Source: Rotaria sordida
Lineage: Eukaryota; Rotifera; Eurotatoria; Philodinida; Philodinidae
Assembly (NCBI GenBank): GCA_905250125.1
Contig: CAJNOL010000821.1
Span: 1 to 64,000 of the forward strand
Reading direction: 5' to 3'
Length of the DNA stretch: 64,000 nucleotides
The notes under the pieces were generated by a model. That model did no database searches, had not been told where the DNA came from, and saw nothing but the letters and a program-made list of their open reading frames with translations. Positions 45,673 through 56,413 of the stretch are shown piece after piece (position 1 is the stretch's first letter; every line of letters begins with the position of its first letter). Made by a program: the position numbers and the translations under genes.

Positions 45673-48069
45673 ATGGATCAAAACAACGGAAAACAACTTT
45701 CACCATGGAAAGCTCCATCACGTATATCATTAAAACGTATTCGTCATAAAATAAATTCAGATTTATCAGTTCAAACACTTTCATCATCATCATCAACAAT
45801 AATTGAAAAAAATTCTCAAAAACAAAATGGAAAACGAAATCGTCTTGTTATTAATAAATTTGCATTAGCACGTTCAATATCAACACCAACAAGTGATGAA
45901 AATCTTACACCAACAATATTAGAAAAATCTAATAATGATGAACATTTACTTGCACGACTTCATCAAATAATGCCACCACCACCACCATCATCATCAACGA
46001 ATGACAAATATTTTAAAAGTTTTTCATTTGAAGAAACATTTTATAATTCGGAACCAAGTAAAAAACAAACAAAAAAAAATAAATTTTTTAAATAAAATTT
46101 TTTACAATTTAGATAAAATATCTGATGAAATTGTTTCTTCATTTCCAATTGATTGGTCATTAAAATCATCATGTCGTTTTTATTCTCTTAATTCATCATC
46201 ATTTTTAAATAATTTTATGAAACTTCGTTCTACAGATGAATCTCTTGCATTAGAATATATTTGTTCAAATACATTACAAGATAATGAAAAAGCTCTTTTT
46301 CGTTCTCTTACATCATATTGGACATATCCACATATAACTTGGCTTAAATTATTTCCACGTTTACAACAACAAATAAATATTAATTTTTCATCATTAGATG
46401 AACAAGCACAAATTGCTTTACAAGATGAATGGAAAATTGCATTTCAATCACTTTTTCAATCATTTAGAACAAAATATTCATCTTTTTTTTATATGTGTAC
46501 ACATACATTTAATATTTTATTTCGAGAAGATTCTTTATCACAAATTATTGCAATTATTAGTCCAACAACAAGTGGTTTAAGATCAACACTTGAACGAGAA
46601 GGAATTGAATTTACAATGGCTGAGTAAGTTAAATATATAAAAACATAAGAAAAAAGTCAATGAATAATAACATTGTCAGTTTAGATTATTTATCTACATA
46701 CAACATTTAAAATAGATTATTTCAACACCGATGAAATGTTCTTAATGATATTTCGTTGTGTTCATTTCTATCAGTCTGACTAGGTATGCACCAGTGCCAG
46801 TGACTGGATCCCAGTCAGACTGAATACTTAGTTATTTAATGTTTATTAAAATGAATCCGGCTTTTTCCATTTCAGTATCGATCTTATAGGAAACATTTTT
46901 CTAAAACAAGCTGTTATAGAAATCCATTTATCTAGAAAGATTATCTATAGCAAAGAAAATAATTCAACAGATGATAATAAACGAAAACTATACCTGAATA
47001 GATAGTTCACAAAAGTTTAATGATGACATATGAAATTTATTTATAGTATTCTGAATTATAACGATTGATACATAGAAATATATGATTAGCCAATGGATTC
47101 AATGTTATAGCTTGCATCAGTACTTCAACAGTCTAAGAATCACTGTATGACAATATACTAGGTAAGAAGAAAGTACTACTCGACTAATGAACTAAAGATT
47201 AAATGACTGAGTACCAAGTCGGACTGGGACTGGTGCATCGCTACTATCAGTAGTGTCAGGTTGAGATAATAAGGTAGCAAATTGAAATATTTTTACTAAG
47301 TTAGTTCAGTTTCTGCAGTTGAACTGTAATTTTATGTTAACACTCTGTGTTTTTCTATCGTTATAAAAACTTTCTGTTTACACTAAATAGTTGTATTTTG
47401 ATAGTCTAACAAAGATTTTTTCAAAGAAAATTGAAGGTCTCTAATAAATAAAATGATCTAATATGGATAATATTTTTTAGTGGTGGTTCATTAAATAATT
47501 CAGCAAATAAGAATAATGATGAAGAAGACGATGATAATGGTGATGAAAATGATGTAACATGTGCTCAATGGTTAGAAGATATGGGTTTATCAGCAGCTTC
47601 TTCAACAAATACAACTAATGAAAGACGATGTTTATCATCAAATAAAAAATTTTTAAATGAAAAAACACGTTCAACAGCAATTGTTATTCGAGATTTATCT
47701 TCTGTAAATAGTTTATTTAATTTTCTTTTAAATAAATCTCAACGAACATGTATGTCATTAACTGGACCATTAACAGGAATACCTCCAACATTAATTTCAC
47801 CACGTCCATTTCTTAATTCAACATTAAAATATTTAAATATACATTTTCAATCAAATTCAATAGTTACAATTGATGGTGGACCTTTATTACCTGATCGTAT
47901 TAAAGGTTTATGGAATTTAATTACAGAAAAAAATCAACAAATACAAATGACATGTACAAATGTTGAACGAACATCAGCATTAAATTTAGATGGTGAACAA
48001 GGTCGAACAATAAAACAAATTTCAATAAATGATAAACGTGATTTACGTGTACAATTTACAACAGTCTGA
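45673..48069 (+). CDS. DONSON: Replication initiation/fork protein DONSON
   Basis: Three exons (45673-46057, 46113-46623 and 47481-48069) with agreeing phases give 494 aa. The N-terminal third is Ser-rich, with a PPPPPSSS run. The conserved body matches DONSON: SSFPIDWSLKSSCRFYS, SYWTYPHITWLKLFPRLQQQ, FRTKYSSFFYMCTHTFNILF, IAIISPTTSGLRSTLEREGI, then an acidic stretch (NDEEDDDNGDENDV), CAQWLEDMGL, and SLTGPLTGIPPTLISPRPF. In animals DONSON helps assemble the CMG helicase and protects replication forks. It is shorter than human (566 aa). Intron 2 is 857 bases and contains a hAT-like MITE. Confidence 0.95.
46776..47243. mobile_element. hAT-like MITE, copy 2 (DONSON intron 2)
   Basis: The same family as the element at 38398, in the opposite orientation. 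The ends carry TAGGTATGCACCAGTGCCAG and GGACTGGTGCATCGCTA. The 8-bp direct repeat CTATCAGT flanks it (46768-46775 and 47244-47251), although five extra bases lie between the left repeat and the recognisable end. It is non-coding. Confidence 0.85.
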
Positions 48070-48459
48070 TCATTTCTTATATATTTAATATCTAGTCAAC
48101 CTATTTGGTTACTTTATTTATCATGTCAGATATTTTCATTCAACAATTTATTATTCATTATATTTACTCGATTTTTTTTTTCGTTTTTTTTGTCTTAAAA
48201 ATAAATTTAAAGGTGTTCTGACCTTTTTTAAACAAAACATTCAAATAATTAAAGAATATTTATTAGAAAATAGCTCGATAGACGAATCATATTTTGTCGT
48301 ATAAATATTTCTATTAAATAAAACTTTTCCTTATCTTATTTAGATCTTTTCAACTAAGATATTTGAGATAGTAGAATCTCAACAATAATATCTCTAACAA
48401 AACAGTAGCATATCCTTTTTCCAATGAGAGATACATGATTAAATAAATCAGATAATGCT
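48070..48459. other. 3' flank of DONSON
   Basis: AT-rich. An ATAAA-type polyadenylation signal (AAAATAAATT) lies near 48198. No gene recognised. Confidence 0.5.
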
Positions 48460-48565
48460 TACGAGAAAACGTTTTCAACTGATCAGTTGCTTTTGAATTT
48501 GAACTCAACGCATAAGGTAGACTAGTGAGATATGAAAGACTTCAAAAGGCTAACTGCTCTTGGAT
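48460..48565. repeat. Decayed partial copy of the 43107 fold-back element
   Basis: GAGAAAACGTTTTCAACTG, GAACTCAACGC, AGTGAGATATGAAAGAC and TGGATCTTCACTC follow the left arm of the 43107 element in order with many changes. Confidence 0.7.
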
Positions 48566-48650
48566 CTTCACTCAAAAAAATCAAGACTTATGAAGTGTAT
48601 AGACAAGACACTTCAAATGTCCACGGATGATCGATTTTAGACATTCGAGC

Positions 48651-48768
48651 CAGTGTTTTATCCAGGATTTTTTCTCCGGAGGGACGATTTGGAATTTCGG
48701 GGGGGGGGGGGGGGGTCAATTTTCGGGGGGGGGCGGCCCCCCCGGGCACCCCTCTGGATAAAACACTG
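48651..48768. mobile_element. 118-bp hAT-like mini-MITE with G-run
   Basis: The inverted repeat ends CAGTGTTTTATCCAG and CTGGATAAAACACTG are perfect. They are flanked by the 8-bp direct repeat ATTCGAGC (48643-48650 and 48769-48776). The body holds runs of about 16 G and 9 G plus a C7 run, the most GC-rich spot in the window. It has no coding capacity. Confidence 0.92.
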
Positions 48769-48842
48769 ATTCGAGCGTTTTGCTCACTTCAGGTTCGATG
48801 ATTTAGAACAATCAGATAAGCATGTAACATCTATCTTTTCTA

Positions 48843-49172
48843 GACGTCCTCAACTGATCTACGAGCCACCAATTCTAGAAATGATTGTCTTGTTGATATG
48901 AATAGTGCATATTAAGAAAATTATTTTTGATAAAATAATTTTATACTTTTTCTTATCAATTTTAATTTTTTTTCAAACTTAATTTAACATCGTATGGAAA
49001 ACTGTTTTAAAAATAATATTAAGCTAAATTTGAAAAAAAATTAAAATTGATGAGAAAAAGTATGAAATTATTTTGGCAAAAAATATTTTTTTTAATACGA
49101 ACTATTCATATCGAAATGCAATTATTTCTCGAATTGGTAGCTCGTAGAGCAGCTGAAATATCGAAGTTGTTT
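48843..49172. repeat. Palindromic fold-back repeat
   Basis: The arms (about 48843-48990 and 49030-49172) are reverse complements with mismatches; both contain CTACGAGC(C/T)ACCAATTC or its complement, and TTTTTCTTATCAATTTTAAT. It is a MITE-like element with no coding capacity. Confidence 0.8.
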
Positions 49173-49701
49173 AAAAAGTTAGTAGCACATAGATGTTCGT
49201 AATATAATCTAGAAAAAACAAATGAATATAACATAGTTAGATAAAACGAAAGATTGAAAGACAATTTCTAAAAGACGTACTAAATAACTTGAAATAATTT
49301 CTTTCAATACTTTAAGTTGTAATTATATCATTAACTTTTCAATCATTACGTGTTGAACGAATAGATTGTGATGAATAATAATAAGATGAAATTTTTTACA
49401 AAAATATAAAATCATTTGACTGCAAAATACGTTGTGATCGTCAACGTCTGGGTCAAAGGGGTGTGGGGGGTATTAGTAGGATATATCGACACCGATAATG
49501 TCAATACTATTTGTGACGAGATAAATTATGTCTAAAATTATTTATAAGTGACTAGATGATATATTATGAAATCAAATATCAAATACAACATAAAGTTTTC
49601 GAAGTGATTCACTACTTTGTGCGTAAAGTTGAAGTCATTCATCTTCAAAGTCTTCTCGGCCTTCACAAAATAATTTAGACTACCTTTCTACTATCCTAAC
49701 G
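49173..49701. other. Intergenic, AT-rich
   Basis: No gene recognised between two palindromic elements. Confidence 0.5.
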
Positions 49702-50544
49702 ATGGAGATGTTTGTATTGTAATTGAGCTAGACCTGATATTTTGGCGTCAAATGAAAGCTCTCATTGCCAAAGTAAGAAGTTTAAAATATGAGCTGCTGT
49801 TGGTGCATTATTATATAGATGCTTGAATTGTACATAATTCTGAGTATGAGTATTGTAGATGAGAATTATTTAGATTGATTCTTTGTACAATCAACTGAAT
49901 ATTTTGATAGTGCGTACTTCAAAAGTTTTTCTAAAATGAATCAATCGCATTAGAATCATATAAATATAGGTATCTTCTGAACTCTATCTAATATCAATGT
50001 AGAAAAAAATTAACTGGAAACTAATAAAAACTTAACTGAACAATAGTTTTTCCTTTTACACGATAGATATAATAGATAAAAGAAGGAGTAATTCTTCAGA
50101 TCCATATTTCTTTGAGACTCGTTAAGACCAATAGAAAAGAAACGGTCAATCTTTAGACCACCAAGTATGACATCAATACATTCGAAATTCAAACATCATA
50201 AGTGAAAAGTATCTTTCGAATACATTATAAACCTTTGTCTATATTGATATTAGTTAGAGTTGAGAAGATACCTATATTTATATGATCCTGATGCGATTGA
50301 TTCATTTCAAACAAAAAACTTTTGAAGTACGCACTATCGAAATATTCAGTTGATTGTACAAAGAATCAATCTAAATAATCCTCATCTACAATACTCATAC
50401 TCAGAATTATGTACAATTCAAGCATCTATATAATGATGCACCAACAACAGTTCATATTTTAAACTTCTTACTTTGGCGATGAGAGCTTTCATTTGACACC
50501 AAAATATCAGGTCTAGCTCAATTATAATACAAATATCTCCATTG
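49702..50544. mobile_element. Large fold-back element, about 300-bp arms
   Basis: The arms 49702-50005 and 50237-50544 are close reverse complements (for example AGCTAGACCTGATATTTTGG, TCAATCTAAATAAT and CAACTGAATATTTTGATAGT, or their complements). The spacer is about 230 bases. No transposase is present, and ORFs across the arms are artefacts. Confidence 0.88.
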
Positions 50545-50769
50545 AAAGTGCAGAAACTTGATCACCAAAAACAGAATGTAGTTCATCGTAAATAATTCTT
50601 GCTTGGATATTAAGTGCAGTACATACTTTAATGTAGAAACAAACGTTTTTCTTATCCATATTAGTAAAAATGAATAATGTTATGATTTAATTTAATTATT
50701 TTCCTTTATGTTTCTTAGAATACAATTATACAGTAGGTCAATACATAAAGCATACAAAACATGTGTCTT

Positions 50770-51275
50770 TTTACACACATGTATTGACAGCTAAGCATTG
50801 AGGGAGACGAAAAAAACAAAGGAAAAAAAAGAGAGAAGAAGAACAAAGAGAATAACAAGAAGATAATACACATCGAACACAAAATATAATTTAATACAAT
50901 CAACACACATCATACCAAAACAAATCTTATCGAAAGTTTATTATTATGATATTAATTTAAGTATGATCAAATAGCATAGAAAAATAGAGCTTTCTATAAG
51001 GAATTACGATACCTTCGGCACTACTTTTGAATTGACGTAAGTATACATGTGAGGAGAGTTAGGCATTAAAAGAGACAAGAAAAAAGGAATAAAGAAAAGA
51101 GAGGAAAAGAGTAAATAGAACATGAAGACGAGAGTACACATAGAAGACAATATGAACTAATTTTATTCTTACATGTCATAGGTAAACAAATTTCATGGAA
51201 ATTTTATTATTATGATACTAGATGAAGAATCATTAAATAAATAGCACAGAAAAATAGATCATTGTTTTTTCTCTC
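50770..51275. repeat. Diverged tandem duplication, about 270-bp unit
   Basis: Two consecutive units share order: GGCATT-like start, a purine-rich AAAGAGA block, ACACAT(A/C)GAA, ATTTTATTATTATGATA and ATAGCA(T/C)AGAAAAATAGA, then a CTACTTTTG(A/G)A end. Confidence 0.65.
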
Positions 51276-53699
51276 ACTACTTTTGGACTACTCTAAGTAA
51301 TTAAACAATCAATCGACAGCATTCTTTAAAAATCTGTCGATAATAGAATTCTCGTAGCTATGAATTTTATTATGATTACCTTTCACGCTCATCCCGATAT
51401 TAATCAGCTAATTGACCGAAACGTAACTGTTTTGATTTACAATGACAACGAAAATTAACTGACTGCTCTAAAACGTAAATCTCATTAGAAGAAAAACGTT
51501 TTACGATAAATAGTAGACACAACTATTTCTTTTTTATGATATCTCGTTTTTTTTCCAAAACTTGAAATTCATGCTTCACATCACATGTCGTATTCGAGTT
51601 CGATTCGAATACCATCTAGTTTTGAATAGCTATGAAGAATTAATTAAATAGAAGAATGTTTATTTAAAAAGTGTCTCTTTTGAGAAGCGGCAGTTTGGGA
51701 TGATATTCTATATTCTATCTTTCCTTAATACATTATATCCTTTCGACATGATAAAAGTAAACTGAGTCTCAACAATTATAATCTTCTTGATTTGTTATTG
51801 ATTAGCATCGTAACTTTACGAATTAACTCAATAACTATTGAATGAATAATAAATATGATGTTTTTCTTTCAGTGACTTTTTTTTTTCTTATCTCATTAGA
51901 ATATGATAGAAAACAGGGGTTCGAATGGACTATCAAGCCTGTGTCTGTGACATATATGCAAGCAAAGCTAATCGTTGGAAAGAGACAAGGTGTTTGTCGG
52001 TTATTTCGTTTTTAAATTTAAAGTACAAGGTCGTTTTCTTGTGCAACTAATATAAAGGTCACAAAGTACAATGGACGTCCTGCAATGCTACAAGGTGAGA
52101 AATGAAATTTTATCAATTTAACTGCAAATAATCACAACTAATTACATACTATGACTAAATTCGTTCAGTTGCTGCTTACAGTGTTAATTGCTTATTATTG
52201 TTATTCTATGTAAATTGTTGTCTAATTCTTATTATTCTCTGATTGATACTAAAGATATTGATGACAGATCTTTTTTTTTTTTCTTTTTGACCAAGCTCAT
52301 TGCTTATCGAATCCAGTGCGTTCACAGTTTGAACAATTCTTTTTTAAACTAGTGGGTTACTTTACAGATTGACCAGTCCTTAAATCATCACTATCTATTC
52401 GCGAGCCAGCGCTCTGCGATTGATAGGAATTTGAAAACATTGAAAAATGATACAAAATTTAAAAACAAACCAGTAGAGAAACGAAAGAATGAATGATGAA
52501 AAGAAATGATATGTGAAATTTGTAAATAGTTCATAATCCATCAGAGATCCTAACCCTATGCCGATTATGGATCAAGCTGGTTAATTTATCAATATTTCTG
52601 ACTGATACTTATATTATTTTGAAATATCTATTGTTGAGTTATCTTCTCCAATTAATTTATCAAATAAATTAAAGAAATTCATAATCAAAAATAGAATTGC
52701 TTTTTTTCTTCTACGAATATATAGCATGACCTTCTTGTTTTCATATTATGATTCTCTTTTGTTTTTCATTCAAATATCATTACAATATTAACATATAAAA
52801 AATAAACAAATATTAACAAGCAGATCAACACGAGAAAAACATACGTCAGATATAGATAGGTCAAACAAATTCATAGCCTGTCATATGTTCATTTAATCTA
52901 TGAAAAATCAAAAAATTGTTTAGAATTCTGATAAGAATTGTTAACAAAAAATTCGAAATTAACTACTATTTTTAGTTAAAGTAAATATTAATGATTCATA
53001 CTTGGGAAAAAAGAAAATTCTTATTATAATGCATTTTCAATGTTACATTGTTTAGTTATTAACATTTTAAAATACGTTATGCAAGACATTGTCATTTTGA
53101 GTCAACATAAAATTTCAAACAAAACAATATTAACTAACAAATAAATAATGTTCAAATATACGAAACATAATTTTATATTAAATAAAATGACGTTACAAGC
53201 AAAGTTGATCGTGAGAAAATGACATAAGATAATGTAATGTTATGTATTCTGGACTTTCAATAGAAACCATAAGACAAGAATAGAATAGATGAGATAAGAA
53301 TAATAATCATGTATCGTCTTGTCACTATGAGTAGACAAGAATGTGGTTATAGGGAGTGATACACACTCCCCTCCACTTTTAGAAAATTGTTTATGCAGCT
53401 TTTCAGCTCTCAAAAAATGTCCTTGTACATCTCCTGCTGCTACGTTTTTCTCTTCGACACATTTCTAATTGAATAAGAAATTTTTCATCTATGTTTTTTT
53501 TTTTTTTTTTTTTTTGTTAGATCAATATGAAGCAAAGATTTCTTATGAAGAATCAATGCTCAAAGAGAAATAACTTTTAGTTTCTGCATCAACTCTCCCT
53601 TTCAAAAAAAAAAAAGCAAATAATAGAATAAATATTTGTTAACTGACAGGTCAAATTCATTTTTTTTTCTTCTTTTAAAATGTTATAGATGTCACTATA
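51276..53699. other. Gene-poor AT-rich region
   Basis: About 2.4 kb with no gene, RNA or clear transposon recognised. It has a long T run near 53490-53515. Confidence 0.5.
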
Positions 53700-53708
53700 T
53701 CACAAGGC

Positions 53709-53753
53709 TGACGTCATTACACCTCTATATTTGACACAATAAACAAGATGGCG
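53709..53753 (+). promoter_or_regulatory. Putative core promoter of cyclin I (CRE and YY1-like sites)
   Basis: A perfect palindromic CRE, TGACGTCA, at 53709-53716, and AAGATGGCG (the YY1 core used near transcription starts) at 53745-53753. They lie in a patch richer in G and C than the surroundings, about 0.9 kb before the cyclin I ATG. No other perfect CRE was noticed. Function inferred. Confidence 0.45.
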
Positions 53754-54635
53754 TCGTATTTCCCATTATTTCTTTTCTATTCTTTCATATATTGCCTTGC
53801 TCAGTGTTACTTTCGCCCCGCACATCCCGTGATCATTGTCGTTCGTGCTTCTTTTTTTTTTTGTTGTTCTTTTACTTCATCGTTTTCTTGGCTAATGTTG
53901 ATGTCAAACCATCGATGAAAAGAAAAAAAAACTCGACACTTTTTTTTTTCTTATAGTGTGGGTACATAGATTCAAAAAGAATCGAGAAAGATACAGAACG
54001 AACGAGAAAAAAAAGCGTCTATAAAAAGGAGTGTCTGTTAACTATACAACAGCGGCCATGACAGACAACAGTAAATCGGCAACAACAACAAGTCAAACAA
54101 AAAAAAAAAAAAACTTTGCTCATATTCTTTCTTTTTTCTTTTTTTTTTTTGTTTCAGTATATATATTATATATATTGTAAAATAAACAGGCCAAAAAAAC
54201 TCAGTTGTGTAAGTAACATCGTCATGTTGGTCTGATTTCCCTCCTATTTTAATCAATCTTCGAGCAACTGCTAAAACAGCAGACTCTCTTAATTAACCTT
54301 ATTCCTTTATAAATTTCATCACCATCATCATCATCATCATCATTATGTCGACGTCAATATGGCATATTCAACAACATCAAATAAATAATGTCTATCTTAA
54401 TTAAAAATGAATACCCAGTAAATTTCAATCAATAAATAATAACAATAAATATTTTTCAACTGGGTGGCAAGGGCAGTACTGGTCAAAAACAACAACAGGT
54501 TTGTTATTACTTCATATATTTGAAATATATGAAAGAAGAAAAATTCATTGCATCATACATTTTGTTTTTCATAACAGGTATTAATAATCAGTGGTTATCA
54601 ACAAATTCTTTTTTATAAATCTTATAAAAACCGCA

Positions 54636-56413
54636 ATGGTAATTGTCGTGGTGGGTCTTCGAACAGCTGGACAAACACTAAATTCATTAACATCATCCCT
54701 AGAAAGATTATGCTCCAAAGAAGAACGAACATGGAAAGATCGAATATTCAATCAGATTAGATTAGTAAGTTTTGTTTTTTCTTCTTGTTTTTTTCTTAGA
54801 CTAGAATATAATGAAGAAGAAGGCAAAAAAACATCTTCTTGTTTTTGTTCTTTTCTCTTCTTATAGAGAATATTTTTGTCGGTTGTTTTATATATTTAGT
54901 GTAAGACTACATCTTGTTGATAATCATAAGAATCATGTTGAAAGGGCAACATAATTTTTTTTTGAGGAGAAATGAGAGGCAAATATAGATAACAACAGTT
55001 AATATCTTCTATTTACATTTGTTGAAGAAATAGCAAAGAAAGAAAGAAAGAAAGAAAAGAGAATATTATGTGTATACAAATGGATAAAGAATGTTTTCGT
55101 CTAGGTCTTTTTCTTCTTCTTCTTCTTTTCGATATATAAACATCACCCATCAATCATTGTGCCTCCAAGGTATAGAAAAACTTAATCCATGGTGATTGAT
55201 GTCTTTTTTTTTCAGTAAAAATTTTACACCTTGACAAAAAAAATAAAATAAATAGAGGTTTCGAGATTTACATTATATGAAAAGTTTTTATTTATTTTTG
55301 AGAATGGGATTTCAGTGGGTGTTCTTTTTTCTCTATTATTATGATTATTATTAATTAAACAAAAATACGATATAATCATTTGATTAATTTTATAATTATA
55401 ATAAAATATTTATTTTTTAAGGACGAAGTGAACAGTTCCCAACGTAATCATGCATCATCATGGCTTCGTAAAGTGGCAGCATCAATGCATTTCGGTATAG
55501 ATACATATGCACTTAGTGTTGATTTACTTGATCGATTTTTGGCTACACTTAAAGTATGTTTTATGAAAATTTTGAGAAAAATATTTAAAAAAAAAACCTT
55601 TTTTTTTTCCTTAAAGGTTCGTCCTAAATTTCTGGAATGTTTGGCTGTCGGTTGTTTGTATATAGCGGCCAAATGTAAAGAAGAAGATGATACAATTCCT
55701 ATAACACCAGAATTTGTTATCGATTGTAATGCAAGTTGTTCAGCTAATGAGCTTCTTCGTATGGAACGTTTAATTTTAGAAAAATTTAATTGGTATGCTG
55801 ATTTTGTAACATCAGTAGATTTTTTACAAATTGTAAGATGCAAAAAAAACAAAATTTTACATTTACTTTTAATAAGAATATTTATGTTCTTTTTTTTTTA
55901 GTATTTTGCACTTTTACTACTTAAATCTAATAGTCAACATGAAGGAAATGATAATGAAAAAATTTTAGTTGAAAAATATGTTGATTTAGAATTAAAATTA
56001 GCATCATGTTTACAACATCATCGTTTAGCTACGTTTAAACCAAGAATTCTTGCATTAGCTTTAATAAGTTTAGAATTAGAAAAACAACAAGTATTAGAAC
56101 CTGAAATCAATATTGATTGGCTTGCTTCTATTACTTATTTACAACATTTAGCAAAAGTAAATTAGAAATAAAAAAAAAATTAATTTTCTTTGTTTTTGTT
56201 TTTAAGATTGAAAGTGATGCTTTATTATCATGTCGAGATTTGATTGTTCGTCTGTCACCATCATATAAGGTTGTTCGATTGGAATTATCTGATCTTGCTT
56301 TTATATCCCGTGCTTATAATTCTTCAAGTTCATTGAAACCATTGATTAATTTATCTGGTCGACCAACCTATGCCGATGTTGTTTGTGGTCGTGCTGCTCC
56401 TGCTGCCCAATAA
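54636..56413 (+). CDS. CCNI: Cyclin I-like protein
   Basis: Five exons (54636-54764, 55422-55553, 55617-55832, 55902-56156 and 56207-56413), all GT-AG and in phase, give 312 aa. The cyclin box is clear: SSWLRKVAASMHFGIDTYAL, SVDLLDRFLATLK, RPKFLECLAVGCLYIAAKCK, EEDDTIPITPEFV, LLRMERLILEKFNWYADFVT. The LLDRFLATLK and ERLILEKFNW segments and the single long cyclin fold match cyclin I best, rather than cyclin G. Cyclin I is an atypical CDK5-activating cyclin in animals. The C-terminal region is shorter than human (377 aa) and ends RPTYADVVCGRAAPAAQ. An upstream 5' UTR intron is likely (donor about 54500, acceptor about 54578). The reading frame extends upstream only through a GTG, so the first ATG (54636) was taken. 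Confidence 0.88.

Noticed and set aside
46001-46112. Alternative start of the DONSON second ORF in another frame
   Set aside because: It covers the intron between exons 1 and 2; the spliced frame joins both exons in phase and matches DONSON.
50010-50192. 60-aa ORF in the 49702 element
   Set aside because: It falls in the spacer and arm of a palindrome with no recognisable domain.
53748-53890. Short ORF starting at the ATG in AAGATGGCG (MASYFPLFLFYSFIYC...)
   Set aside because: Signal-peptide-like by chance in T-rich sequence; more likely a promoter motif or upstream ORF than a gene.
54591-54635. Upstream extension of cyclin I from a GTG
   Set aside because: GTG starts are not expected in animals and the extension lies between a 5' UTR acceptor and the first ATG.
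55448-55852. 134-aa minus ORF across cyclin I
   Set aside because: Antisense shadow of exons 2 and 3 of cyclin I.
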